DNA from: Entomortierella parvispora
Lineage: Eukaryota; Mortierellomycota; Mortierellomycetes; Mortierellales; Mortierellaceae
DNA length: 64,000 nt
Direction of reading: 5' to 3'
Assembly (NCBI GenBank): GCA_963573315.1
Contig: OY752150.1
Coordinates: forward strand, 1,178,001-1,242,000
Shown: positions 33,466 to 45,900 of the stretch, piece by piece
Layout: each line of letters begins with the position of its first letter
How positions within the stretch are numbered: the stretch's first letter is position 1
Notes under the pieces: generated by a model
What the model was told of the DNA's origin: nothing
Seen by the model: the letters and a program-made list of their open reading frames with translations, nothing else
Database searches by the model: none
Translations under genes and position numbers: made by a program

Positions 33466-35874
33466 ATGTCCAACGCCGTAACCCTGCGTCTGACAAAAGA
33501 GCTCTCTGAAGCTACCAAGAATCCCGACCATCAAATCTTTTTGAAATGGGGTAAGTCAGCACCAGTACTGCAGTCAATGGGCGCATGCCTGTGGAATCTC
33601 CTTTCTCGACAATGGGCCACATTCGTTGTTGCTCGTCATGGGAACAAAAGTATCTCATTGTCCTGTCTCGTTGAACGCCTTTGTTCTCTTCACATAGATG
33701 ATTCTGATATCATGAACATCAAGGCCATGATCACTGGACCTCCTGACACACCGTAAGACAATCAACCCCCGCTCCGGTTGGGCCTCCTTGGGACTGAGAA
33801 TAGCGAAAGGAGAAAACATGGAGAGGAAAACAGACGACCAGAGTTTCAAGGCAGCATTGGTTTTCTGTACGGTGTGGGGTCTTTGAAGCTCATTCAAGCA
33901 AGTGCTTTCTGTTCCCCATGTTAGATACTGCCTCGGTCAGTTCGAGTTCAGCCTCCAGTTTCCCAAAGACTACCCGACCAATCCACCCAAAGGTATGGTG
34001 ATATTGGAGTGTCTATCGTGGACCACCACATTGATTTGGCCGTGAATATTTACAAAACTGCCAATTTCCTTTGCGCTGTAGTACTTGCGTTGACGACCAA
34101 CATGGCAAGGACTCGGTTCAATCCAAACGTATGGAAAATCCTCGACTTACTATCAAAATAACCAAGCAGATTATGCTGTTCAGTGATGACTAACTCGGGT
34201 TCTTTTCAACCTTTGTTTTTTTAGATCTATGCCAGTGGCAAAGTTTGCCTCAGTATCCTTGGTACCTGGCGTGGAAATGCAGGGGAACAATGTAAAACAG
34301 GGCTACACGTTTGTCTCATCATCTAGCGGTATCTTTGGTATCTGGTCTGTTATGCTCACACTTTTTTCTTCGTCACCCCTAGGGTCATCTGCACATGGAA
34401 TTACAAGTATTCTGTTGAGTATCCAATCCTTGATGAGTGATAAACCTGTAAGTATTGTTCTTGAGGGTTGATACCACTTTTCGTATTATGTTTCCACGAT
34501 ATTGCCCTATTACTATGTTATTGACTGGCGGTTCGTGTCCTGTCTTAACATGATAGTATCGCAATGAACCAGGGCATGATCTCGAGAAGGACGAGGTGCA
34601 CAAAATCGAACCATACAATCGCAAAATTAGACATGGTGAGTTTAATGAAAAAAATGCACCACTGAACCATCCTTCAGCCTTCAGTCCACTAACCAGGACG
34701 GGATTCAATTTTTTTATGTTGCAGAAACTATCAGGATTTCAGTCTGTGATCGCTTAGAAGGTTTCCTTGGGATCAATCAAATGTCATTCATGTTTCCTGG
34801 ATCATCGGACGCCACATCATCGTCCTCCTCATCGCCACCATCACCCCCCACTGTCACACCATCAGGAAATAATGCACTGGCGACTCCTGTTGGGACACCC
34901 AATTCTTCGGGCGTTTTCGCCACTGGCACTCAGGCAAAGCCCCCAATCTTCGAGTCCCTATACTCGAGCTATGTCACTCCTAGCGACGAGTTCAGCGATC
35001 TATCCAAGTACCTCTTCCTTGCGTACTATGATATTTACCAAAACACTGTGAAGACAGAGTCCGAGAATGTCATTGATGGTACTCCGTTTTATGTGGCGCC
35101 ATTTGAGTTTGGCGGCAACAAGATGGAAGGCACATACAAGTACGCAACGCTTGCCAAGAGATTGGAGATCATTCGACAGGCGATCGAAAAGGAAACTCAG
35201 GACTGGATCAAAATGTCGCAGCAGTGGATCGCTAACTCGAGCAGAATGTCGAGTAACCTGGCTCGGCAATTTGAGCAGATCCGAGAATACTATCGCGAAA
35301 ACGACACTGGGGGAGTTGAGGTTCAACTGATCGACAACAATCCTTTTGTGTGGACCTTTACCATCTTTGGCAAACCTATGAGGTAAGGCTCATTTGCATT
35401 CGACTCTGTTCTAGCCTTTCTATATTCCATTTGAAGATTTCTGACCTTTATCAATGACACATTAGCAACTATGACGGTGGCATGTTCAAGATCCAAATGG
35501 TCTTCCATGACTCATTTCCCGACATGAGACCCCGAGTCAAGTTCTGCACGCCTATGTATCACGTCCACGTCACGTCCGAAGGTATCCCGTTCTATATGGT
35601 GGAGAAACAGGAAGATGTCCGTTCTCATATCGAGGCGATCAGTAACCTTGTGCTTGAGGATGAGCCGTCGCCAAACCCCTCGACCCATGTCAATGCCCAG
35701 GTGAGTTATTGAATATCGGCATGGACTTCAGAACCATTTGATAAACAATCTTTCTGACATCTTTAAATTCCCCCACAGGCCGCAAAGTTGCTCTTTGGAA
35801 CCAAAGATCAGCGACGGGAATACAACAGGAATGCCCGTCGGTGTGCCAGTCGTTCGCTGGATTACTTTGAATAG
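33466..35874 (+). CDS. tandem UBC-domain ubiquitin-conjugating enzyme, UBE2Z-like
   Basis: Ten exons (33466-33550, 33698-33752, 33925-33992, 34082-34128, 34225-34291, 34383-34447, 34557-34635, 34725-35382, 35466-35700, 35779-35874) give 484 residues. The first UBC fold (1-160) has MITGPPDTPYCLGQFEFSLQ, FPKDYPTNPPKVLALT and KVCLSILGTWRG with active Cys93, closest to UBE2Z-type E2s. A Ser/Pro-rich insert (about 170-205) and a helical region follow. A second UBC-like fold (about 320-480) has NPFVWTFTIFGKPMSNYDGG, FKIQMVFHDSFPDMRPRVKF and YHVHVTSEGIPFYMVEK. There the Cys position is occupied by Phe and the HPN motif is HVH. One active E2 is thus fused to a UEV-like inactive one. UBE2Z family members charge ubiquitin or FAT10 from UBA6 in animals; the fungal role is unknown. 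Confidence 0.87.
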
Positions 35875-36127
35875 GTGGGGACGAAATGCTGATACAGGAG
35901 GCCGCAAGACTTTGAAACACAGTTTGTCGTACGACTGGTTTTGTCTGTCAATAGTGAGCCTTAAAACTCAACCCGGTCTGTCCGTAACTTTTCTCTCTTT
36001 GTTACGATGTGCATGTTGCTATACCTCAACCGGATCAAATCCATCCTAGCGCAAATGATTTGTAAATACACGAGATTTTTTTATTGGTATTTGTACATGG
36101 TGAGGCAAATTGAGGAAGGCAAGGCGT

Positions 36128-38417
36128 TTAGGCATCAAAAAGATCGCCTTCAACCTTGATCCCGTACTCTTGTTCGAGTCTCTGCTTGAGGGCATCATCA
36201 AGCACCGACTCAAATCCATCTGATTTCCTGCCCAAAAGTTTGAGCTCAAGGTAGCTCTTGAACTGGGCTACATGATAGGCGATGGACATCAATGCCAAAG
36301 CAGCCTCAAACATCCAATAGTTCCACCTGGCTTGCAATGCCATCGAGAGTGCCTTCCAAAAAGGGGATTGCTGACGAACGGCAACTGTGTCTGACGAATT
36401 CTTTTTCAAATAGTCAGCCTGAACATGAGTGGCCCAAGACGCTGGGTCATGACCGAGTCCTACAACGGCCCATCTTGCCATGCGATTGATCCTATTGACA
36501 GGGCTCCCCAAGTTCTTGTTATTGGCGCGAACAATGGTCATGTTGCGACCGATAAAGATGAGTTCCTTGGGCAAGAGTTCAGAATTGATCAAGAAATCCT
36601 TCAGGGAGGTCTTGAGCTTCATCTGGATCTCGTAGGCGTCCAGGACCGAGGTGTTTGTGGAGGGGGTAATGCTCGGCGATCGTTCCATGTTGTAAGGTTT
36701 CAGCAGAGTAGCGTTGGCCAGCATTTGAGAGTCGCCAATTCCCCACTGATCACAAATGTCCTTGATCGTCTGTTGATCCAGCAAGAAGAGTGATTTCCAG
36801 AAAAGACAGTACTGTTTCCTGAACTCTTCTGATTCCCGCATGTAGAGTCCATGGTCAAGGAGTAGCTAAAATTACCGAAAATCAATGAAAATCAAGAGAG
36901 AATGCGTAAGAAAGAAGGAGAGAATACAGGTCGGGATACTAAAATCATCCATCAAGTAGCGACTTCCATGATGTTTTCCCTATCTTGCCCCTCTTACCAA
37001 TTGATGACGCCTTGGGTCATTGGGGTGTTTCCGAACGAGGACGTTGCCTGGGTGAGGGTCACAATGGACAAATCCAGAAATGAAGATCTGATGCGCGAAA
37101 ACGTCCACGACCGATTCCATGACCTTTTTTGGGCTCAGTCCCATAGCCTGAATCGACTCCTTGTCAGTGGCCCGGCATCCATCGACCCATTCTGCAATCA
37201 TGATCTGCTTTGTGCTGAGCTCATGAAAGATCTTGGGTACATAGACCTGTGTCCGAAGTCGGTTATCCGTCTGCAGATACTCGTTGCACATTTCCGAATT
37301 CCGGGCCTCATTTACAAAATCGGTTTCTTCCCTCAGATGCTTGATTGTATAGTCGACTGCAAAGGACATGGGCAGATCAAAGAGATACTCATATACTTTG
37401 ATCAACATCCGATACGCTCGAAGATCCCATTCGATCTGAACTTGAATCTCTGGTTTTTGAACCTTGACCGCCACCACAGTTCCATCGAGGAGGGTGGCTT
37501 TGTGGACCTGGGCAATCGAAGCCGCGGCCACGGGTATCTTTGAAAAGCTCCTGAACACCTCATTAATCTCTTTGCCCAGTTCCTTTTGAATAATCTTTTC
37601 AACAACTGAATAGTCGACTGTGGAGGCATCGTCGTAAAGTGCACGCAGAGTCCTATATTTTTTTTTTTTTAAACAAAGTGTTAGATTAGAGTATCCTGAC
37701 GTGTTGGAGAAAGAGAAAGGAATTCTTCGATTACTTACGTCAAGTAGCATGGTGGTAGTACCGATGCTTGCGTGGCGATTCCTTGACCTGAAGGGAAGAA
37801 AAGACAGAAAGACAGTCCAATAATGAGTAAAAAAAAGTGCTCTTGTGCTTGTGTTCCCAATGCAAATTATCTTGTGTTTGTGTTCAGGAATGGCCTGATG
37901 TTTTTCTCAAAACAAGAGAGTCATCAAGTTTATACCACTCACCAAGTTTGATGTAAAGGCCACTGGGGAAGAAAGCAGAATGGATCAAGGTTAATACACC
38001 ACGACCAACGATAAACAAATCGAAGTTGAACTGCAGGAAAGAGATTTCGTCTTACCCGTTCGTTTGACAGACGTGCAATATTCGATTGGCCACCCGTTGA
38101 TGAAGATCGTTGATCTGGTCTGCTTTTCCAGGGGTGAAGTTGAACTTGTAGTCCCATCCTACAAGCACACTAATCAGAGACTAAATGTTAGAACCGCGTT
38201 CGATCCGATGAAGCTGAAGGAGCAACGAAGAAAAGAAAAGAAAGGGGAAGAGAATAAAAGCTGTGTAGTACCCATTCCATGCTGTGCGGGCTGTCCGTTG
38301 GAAGGCCTTTGCGTTTTTGTGAGTATCGATGAGGTAGAGGGCCGTGGCCGTGCCTGAGAGAACTGTGGCGGTCCGAACGGACTTGTACGTGAAGAGCCGT
38401 TGGAGCAATGGAGGCAT
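36128..38417 (-). CDS. ADCK1: ADCK1/Mcp2-type UbiB family mitochondrial protein
   Basis: Exons on the minus strand 38417-38272, 38169-38056, 37962-37943, 37787-37739, 37652-36998 and 36865-36128 give 573 residues. The N-terminus (MPPLLQRLFTYKSVRTATVL) looks like a mitochondrial targeting and anchor region. UbiB/ABC1 signatures follow in order: LYIKLGQGIATQASVLPPCY (KxGQ motif), PVAAASIAQVHKATL (Ala-rich loop), VVAVKVQKP (Lys), LREETDFVNEARNSE, GFVHCDPHPGNVLVRK and LLLDHGLY (DHG in place of DFG, as in the ADCK1 subgroup). These atypical kinases or ATPases act at mitochondrial inner membranes; yeast Mcp2 is linked to lipid homeostasis. Length fits the family. The 20-base third exon is unusually small but is needed to keep frame. 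Confidence 0.9.
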
Positions 38418-38855
38418 TTGCTGTACGATGACGGATGGGGCGCGGGAGGGATGGAGAGATGAGGAGAGGGAGTGAGAGATGTTCTAAAAGACAGAGGGTG
38501 AGAGCCCTTTAAGGACTCGGATGAGGGGGATCGATGGTGGGCGATTAGGAAGGATGCAGCGGACGGGACCATGGAGGGAGCGCAGTAGAGCCGATAAAAG
38601 AGCGCGAAGAAAGTTTCGGGCAATGATGCTGGTTCCAGATCTGGAGATTTTTTGTTCTGGGGCCAAAACTGTTGTCCTGGGCATGGTTGAAACATGTGAC
38701 TTCTTCGAGCTCGGTTCTTTTTTCGCTCCGCTGCATTTGCAATCAATCCTTTGACTTACTTCTCTACTCGAACCAGCACAGGAGCCGAGTCTGAGCCAAG
38801 GACAATCCGACTACAACATTGACATCGACGACAACGACAAAGCTATACTGTCAGG
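38418..38855. other. bidirectional promoter of the ADCK1-like and UXT genes
   Basis: 438 bases lie between two divergent start codons. Minus-strand frames across it are Ser/Pro-rich and not protein-like. No TATA box is obvious. Confidence 0.45.
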
Positions 38856-39749
38856 ATGCAATCAGACGCCGCTGTTCAGCAGAAACTCGCCCGTTACGAG
38901 ACATTTGTCAACGAAACCTTGCGGCGAGATCTCAAGGATGCACTCGATGCAAGAGACGTCCTTTACGACCAGATCTCTGAGTAGTACGTACCTTTATTTT
39001 GTTGCCGGATGGGTTCACCTGAACTTTTTCCGAGCACCCTTGGTGTGCATACCTTGAGCCTGCGGCCCAATGCGCAAATGTACATGAAATACCAGAGTTA
39101 TAACCTTTGTTTTCGTTTTGATTTGGCTACATAGCCTCAAGTTGGCAAAGGACATCGAGGTGATCAAGGATAATGGACTCACGGAAATGAAGACACAAGT
39201 TGACCTAGGATCCAACTTTTATGTCCAAGCAAAGATGTACGACAGATGAATAGGAAGCTGCAGGAGTCGCAAGGCATTCGCAAGGCACATTCGTCGTTTT
39301 TTAACCGAATATCTGTGAACTTCTGTTTCCCATCACGTAGTCCCGACACCAAGCATATCTTTGTCAATGTTGGATTTGGATTCCATGCAGAGCTGACCTT
39401 GGACGAGGCACTGGCTTTCATCACAAAGAAGGAGGCGCATTTGCAAAAGTATGATGGTTGTGCTTTTCAAGCGATTTCGGTAGTGGATATGATCTGGATG
39501 ACCATGGGAGCGTTACCTAACAAAGTGCTGGCTCCAATTGTTGCATTAGACGGGCAGACAAGTACACAGAGAAAGCCTCGCAGATTCGAGCTCACATCAA
39601 GCTAGTAAGGAGAGAAGCACGGCATGTATTTCAAATGAAAGCTAACAAAGTCAGGCACTAACAATATTCTTTCTAATAGGTCTTGGAGGCTATGGCCGAA
39701 ATTATGAAGCTGGACACGACGCCCCCACCCCGGAATCTGAACCTTTGAG
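38856..39749 (+). CDS. UXT: prefoldin-like protein UXT
   Basis: Exons 38856-38983, 39135-39236, 39341-39448, 39550-39604 and 39681-39749 give 153 residues (human UXT is 157). The architecture is that of an alpha-class prefoldin: an N-terminal coiled coil (QQKLARYETFVNETLRRDLK), a central beta hairpin with TQVDLGSNFYVQAKIPDTKH and IFVNVGFGFHAELTLDEALA, and a second coiled coil (RADKYTEKASQIRAHIKLVL). The D-L-G-x-x-F-Y-V-x-A-x-I-P-D-T block and G-F-H-A-E-L-T match UXT better than prefoldin subunit 5. UXT is part of the R2TP/URI prefoldin-like complex that helps assemble RNA polymerases and PIKK kinases. All five exons join in frame. Confidence 0.85.
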
Positions 39750-40293
39750 TGATCCCGCCCTTCCTTAATTTAGCATAGTCAGCAGCACCACTGGCATCAT
39801 TGTAGTCCTCACCATCGTTATCGTCATCGTCATCGTCATCGTCATCACCCATGTCCCTTTTCGCCATATACTTGTACCATAGACAAATGCACTAGCAATC
39901 CATTGAAAAAGAAGGAATGAATAAGCAAAGGCAGTAAGATAAACAAAACACTCTCCGCAGCCCCTATCCTAAGTCTAGGAGCATTATTGAGAGGGGTGAG
40001 CTCTTGTCGAAGAAGAGCAAAGCAAAACAATTCAAAAAGCTGACAGATACCTCGAAACGACTACTCGTTTTGGGTCCGTGGGAACAACCCCGCCACGCGC
40101 GTCAGAAACGAAGAAAAGAAAAGAAAGAAAAAATTTCTCCTTGAAGTCGTCTGTTTTTTCATTATTCAGCTCTGCTTTAAAAAGCGGCGGTTCCGTTTTT
40201 TTTACTCTTTTTCTTTTTCTTTGTTCCTTATCTCTTCACTCTTCTCCCTCAACTCAAAAACACCCCCTCGTCTACCTCAACATACCCTTCACC
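39750..40293. other. intergenic region with a GTCATC repeat
   Basis: A run of GTCATC hexamers at about 39820-39847 reads on the minus strand as nine Asp residues inside a frame (MAKRDMGDDD..., 39867 downward). That frame begins just after a splice-like acceptor, but I found no upstream exon, so it is not called as a gene. The right part carries a TTTAAAAA box near 40172 and a CT-rich leader for the cystathionine gamma-lyase gene. Confidence 0.4.
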
Positions 40294-42625
40294 ATGTCTG
40301 CCAAGCTTTTCACCGACGACCACGCTGAGCACATCCTCAAGGCCAACTTTGGCACTCGTGCCATCCACGCTGGACAGCACCCCGACCCCGTCACCGGTAT
40401 GTCTCCATCCCTCAATCGATCGACCCAGGCATGCCAGTTGTCCGTTGCCTATGATGCATGCTCGGTTTAAACAGATCAGATCAAACGCAGACAACCTGGA
40501 TACAAGAATCAGTCTCGATCTGTCGGACACAACCCTTGCATGCCACGAGAAGCAACACTGAGACTGACACCCATTTATATTTTTTTGTTGTTTTCTCTGC
40601 AGGTGCCGTTATCCCTCCCTTGTCTCTCTCCACCACCTTCAAGCAGCACAGCGCTGGTGAACACAACGTACGTCCCTATTCTTTTACTTTTGGTTCAGCA
40701 CTTTCCAGAGGAGAACCCATGTCCCTGAGTTTGGAGGATCGAGCTGTGTACAGGTTTTGGGATACTCTGTGAGCCTTTCTTTGCTCGATCGAGATTTTTT
40801 ATTTTGGTTTTCGAGTCTAAAAGGTGAAAAGGGATGAATAGTGGGCATTAGTCCAGAGCAGAAGGGGTAGCAGCAGGTTGAGCTGCCATTCCTTGGATTG
40901 CATTATTTGAAAAGACGAAGGTGCCATTTTAATAATTGGGCGAGTGATTTGTCAGAGGGACGTCGCACGGAGACATTTTTATGGTTCCATGCGATGGCGC
41001 CATCCGCCGCAGGCAGAGGCACAGAGCAGGATGGAAAGAAAAAAATGCGATCAGGGCATGTATCCAGCAAGCGAAACAGCAGGACCGATCGACAAAGGAG
41101 CTAACTCGACTGGGACCCTGTCTGTGGTGACGACGGCAATGACAATATGGGAGAGAGTTGTTGAGGTTGTGGCGGGCGTTATTGGAACGTTTTTTTTTGG
41201 TTCGAGAAGAAAAATTTCAATTGAGTCCTATGTGCTAGAATAAGAATTGTGTGCTCGAGGTCGGACTCGGGACTTGAATCCCAGACAATGAGAAGGCGAA
41301 AGGCGAACAGTTGCAATCGACACAGGGGAAGCAACGCATCGCGCGGAACAGGGCAATCGAAGGATCGAGACCTTTGGTTTGTTGCGTCCTCCACCAGTGC
41401 CCCCATTCCCCAAAGAAAAGAAAAAAAAAAAAAAGGAGGGCGAGAAAAAAAAAAAGAATGTAAAGTGGTCGTGGTACAAGTATCCGTGGGAGAACAACCT
41501 TGCTTGCAACCCACAAAGTCTTCCAACAACGGTCGCGAGCCCACACACATCCAGAATTGACAGCCATTAACCAATTACTTCGACCAACAATAGGGATTCG
41601 ACTACTCTCGCAGCGGAAACCCCTCTCGTCACGCTTTCGAGACCGCCGTTGCTGCCCTCGAGGGTGGCAAGCACGGATTGGCCTTCTCTTCTGGATCTGC
41701 TACCACCGCCACCATCGTCAGCTCCCTCCCTGCTGGATCTCACATTGTTTCTGTCAACGACGTCTACGGAGGCACCTACCGTTACTTCACCAAGGTTGCT
41801 TCCGTCCTCGGAGTCGAGGTCACCTTTGTCGACCTTGCTGATGCCGCCAACGTCGCCACCGTCATCCGCCCCAACACCAAGCTCGTCTGGGTCGAGACCC
41901 CCACCAACCCCACGTTGCGCCTTGTTGATATCAAGGCTGTTGCTGACATTGCCCACAAGCACAATGCCAAGTTGGTTGTCGACAACACCTTCATGAGCCC
42001 CTTCTTCCAGAACCCCCTCTCGCTTGGCGCTGATATTGTTGTCCACTCTGTCACCAAGTACATTAACGGACACTCTGATGTTGTCATGGGTGTTGCTGTC
42101 ACCTCTGATGAGGCCATTTTCACCAAGCTCGCCTTCTTGCAGAACTCGATCGGAGCTGTCCCCTCGGCTTTTGACTGCTTCCTTGCCAACCGTGGTCTCA
42201 AGACCCTCCACCTCCGTATGCGCCAGCACGCTACCTCTGCCCAGGCCATTGCTGAGGCTCTTGAGGCTTCTCCCCGTGTCGAGAATGTCATTTACCCCGG
42301 TTTGCCTTCGCACCCCCAGCACGCCCTTGCCAAGCGCCAGCAGAAGGGCTTTGGCGGTATGATCTCCTTCCGTATCAAGGGAGATTTGGAGACTGCCAAC
42401 CAGTTTTTGCGCAGTGTCAAGTTCTTCACTTTGGCCGAGTCCCTCGGAGGTGTCGAGTCCTTGTGCGAGTTGCCCGCCACCATGACCCACGGATCCGTCT
42501 CTGCTGAGGACCGTGCTGCCCTCGGCATCACCGAGAACTTGATTCGTCTCTCTGTCGGTATTGAGGACACTGAGGATTTGGTTGCTGATGTTTTGGCTGC
42601 TCTTGAGGCTTCTGTCAAGTTGTAA
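40294..42625 (+). CDS. CYS3: cystathionine gamma-lyase
   Basis: Exons 40294-40396, 40603-40667 and 41594-42625 give 399 residues, the usual length. It belongs to the Cys/Met-metabolism PLP family: FGTRAIHAGQHPDPVTGAVI, FDYSRSGNPSRHAFE, the cofactor pocket FSSGSATTATIVS, VYGGTYRYF, WVETPTNPTLR, VVDNTFMSPFFQNPLSLGAD and HSVTKYINGHSDVVMG with the PLP lysine at about residue 211. ESLGGVESLCELPATMTHGS and LIRLSVGIEDTEDLV favour the gamma-lyase over cystathionine beta-lyase or gamma-synthase. The enzyme splits cystathionine to cysteine, 2-oxobutyrate and ammonia in reverse transsulfuration. Intron 2 is 926 bases, the longest in the window. The coding strand has strong C-ending codon bias, which leaves a long antisense frame that is a shadow. 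Confidence 0.93.
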
Positions 42626-42926
42626 AAAAAAAGAGAGAGAAAACGAGCCTTTTTTCATTACCAGTCAACATAGACGGCATGATGTGCTATAGTGTTTTGT
42701 AGACAGAACTCTTCTTCCTTTGTTCATTCACTCATATTGTTTTTTTAATAACATTCCTGTACATAAATACACCCAAAGTCCCAAACCCCAAAGTCGTTCC
42801 TGTGTGTGCAAGAAAGAAACTGAAAGAGATCCCTAAGCAAAGCAGTCACGTCTTGTAAGCCTTTCAGAGTTGAATGCATTCAGTCAATCCGCTACAACAT
42901 CCCATCTCCTCTCTCTTTCCCAACCA
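42626..42926. other. short intergenic region
   Basis: About 300 bases hold the 3' UTR of the lyase gene (TAA followed by an A-run) and the promoter of the Arp8 gene. ACATAAATA near 42762 may serve polyadenylation. Confidence 0.4.
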
Positions 42927-45900
42927 ATGGACATACCCATGGAGGACGTGCAAATGGAAGGCGTGGAGAGCACTGCGCCCGCTACTGTCCAGTCTGCCCA
43001 GCTAGAGACCCCTGCAGCACCTATAGATGCAGCCTCGACGTCAGTTGCGGAACCGGCAGCACTTGTCGCGCCACCATCACAGCTTGACTCAAAAACTGAT
43101 CAGCATGTCGCCCAAGGGACCACGGCTGCGACCACTAATCCAATCGAATCATCATCGATCGCACATGATGCTGTTCATGACCCTGCCACGGGAAGCAGCT
43201 CATTGCCCTCTGGTTCTGGTGCGCAATCCGTCGCCGATTCTGAACCAGCCGCCGGAAAGGAGCAGACCACTGTCGAAAGCGCAAGTTCTGCGGCACCCGT
43301 AAGCGACGACCCTACAATGATGATGGAGGTCGACAGCACGATACAAGCTGAGGAGATCAAAGTGGAAGAAAAACCAGAGGACAATTCTGCCGCTTCATCA
43401 TTGCCACCGGCGTCTACAGAAACTGCAAAGGAATCAGAACCGTCAGCAGAGTCCAATCAGACATCCTTGTCGGCACCACATACCTTGGCCCCAGCCATTG
43501 TTATCGAGGAAGAGTCAAAAACAAATGCTGAATCAGAAGCCGATACATCCAAGTTGCCACCGACATCCAATCACTTTGACAGTGTCAATGACAAGGAAGC
43601 GACACCAGTGTCCTCGGCACCGGCGCCACCTGCTGTCCGATACGTCCCTCAGTTCAAATTCACGACATTTGCGCCTTTGGTTCCTTTGCCGATCAGGAAT
43701 GTGACCAGCAACTTTTTGAAGACGGAGAAGAACTACGTCCTCAAGGACTTGGCCTCAAAACAAAAGCGAAGGAAAAGAAAGGCTGTCGAGGAGGAGGAAA
43801 CCAAAGAAGGAGAGTCCAAGGAGAGCAGCAATGGTGAAAGCCCAGAGTCGAAGGAAAATGGAGAGACCAATCTTGAAGCCAAGAAAAAGAAACAGGATGA
43901 GATGGCAGCTATCCGAAAGGGCATCTTTGCAGATGAGGAGGATGAAGAGGGCGAGGAGAATGAAGATCGCGACAAAGGCGAAAAGAGTGAGGACGATGGT
44001 GATTTCACCAGCGACAGCGACTCGGAGCACAGTGTTATCAACGAGACAGATGAGAATGGAGAGACAAAATCGGTGAGTTTTTATGGCTCCATGAACAGTT
44101 TTCCTTGTTTCTTTTTGATGTGGATGACTCATGGCCTGGATTTTCGATGCCAATGAAGCTGACGCTGTCCAATTTTTGTCGTCCTATAGTCAAGCGACGC
44201 TGGAAAGAAGATTATTGTCATTCATCCCGGATCAAAGTTTTTGAAGATTGGACGGGCTTCGGATGCATACCCCATTGTTATTCCACACTGTATTGCACGT
44301 CGCATGCGGAAGCCTGCTGTTGTACCGACAACCCCCAAGGAGACAAAGCAGGAGGCGGTCACTACAGTAACAGCTGCCACCGCGGAAACGAGTATCTCTA
44401 CGGATAAGCCAGATGGTGGTCCTGTATCTGAAGGCGATGCAAAGAAGAAGGAAGAGGAAGAATCTAACGGCATGGATGTTGATGTCGATGAGGACGAAGA
44501 GCAGGAGCAAGAAACGAAAGAAGCAGATGTAAGCATCGAGTGACCAAGCAAACATCGGTTATGAATATCCATCATCTATGGTCTGACCATCATTGTTTTT
44601 CTAAAATAGGTTGTCAATGATCAGTATCTTCATATTATCGAATACGACCTTAAACAGCGGATGAAGGCGGCCAAGCGTAGGCCTGTTCCGAATGCCAAGG
44701 TCCAAGTGCGATCATTCAATTCCTCATCACGGCCAGAGCGGATTTTGGATCATAATGACCCCTATAAGGTCGAATGGACAGATCCTGCAGCGGAGGGCGA
44801 GTACATCATTGGACAAAAGGCACTGAACCTACCACCAGGAAAGAACCATACATTTAAGCTGCGATGGCCAGTCGTTGGCGGAAAGCTCAATGATCTGGAC
44901 TATCCAACACCTAGAGTGGTCGTATCTGATTTGGAGACGATATGGACCAAGGTCATTGAGGATGATTTGGGAATCGATCACAAGAACTTCAGAGTAAGAA
45001 CATGACAGGATGAACTGCGATGATGGTGATGACCACAAAACATGGATAGCAGCTGACCGTGCTTCTTTTTCACAAATGTTAGAAACACTATGCTTTGTTA
45101 GTCATCCCTGATTTGTACAGCAAGGTCTATGTCACTGAGCTTGTAGGGATGCTTTTGAGATCCATGCAGTTCAAGGGAGTCATGGTTCAGCAAGAGTCTG
45201 TATGTGCATCTTTTGGTGCGGGTGTCTCTGCTGCGTGCGTTGTCGATATCGGCGCTGAGGTGACTAAGGTTGCCTGCGTGGAGGATGGCATCTGCATCCC
45301 TAACTCGCGGGCTGTTCTGAAATATGGAGGAGACGACATTACTAGATGCTTCTCAGCACTAGTACAGAGAACCGGCTTTCCTTATCAAGAGCTGGATCTG
45401 GCTCAGACATACGACTGGAGACTGATGGAGGATTTGAAGGAGAAATGGTGTACGATGAACGAGGCTGATCTCACCGTGCAGGTGTATTCGTTCTTTGTGC
45501 GCAAGCCAGAAAAGCAGACCGAGAAATACCAAGTAAAGGTGTATGACGAGGTCGCCCTTTCACCGATGGTAAGGTTACGTCTGATATGTACTAGAGCGTA
45601 AACGAAGTGCCGATCTTACACTGACCTTTGCCAATTTTTTTTTCTATACAGTGCTTGTTTTTCCCGGGAGTCATCCGTCGATGGATCGAGGAACGTGAGA
45701 TTGCGCCCAGTTTTGCCAAGCTCCCCAACTATGAGGATATCAATGAGGACGCGCCAGCAGTAAGTTGGAAAAGAGACGACTGATGCATTGTCAAACCAAA
45801 GCAATAATTGTGAAACGCCTCTAACATTGAACTATAACCTCCTCTCATAACAATTTTTTCATGGCAAACAATAGATCTCGTTGGTAAATCAAAACACAAA

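Noticed and set aside
39673-39867. Minus-strand poly-Asp frame (MAKRDMG...)
   Set aside because: It is driven by a GTCATC microsatellite. A splice-like acceptor precedes it, but no upstream exon or start could be found.
41567-42658. 363-codon minus-strand frame opposite cystathionine gamma-lyase
   Set aside because: It is an antisense shadow of a strongly C-ending codon pattern. The plus strand encodes a complete, well-conserved enzyme.
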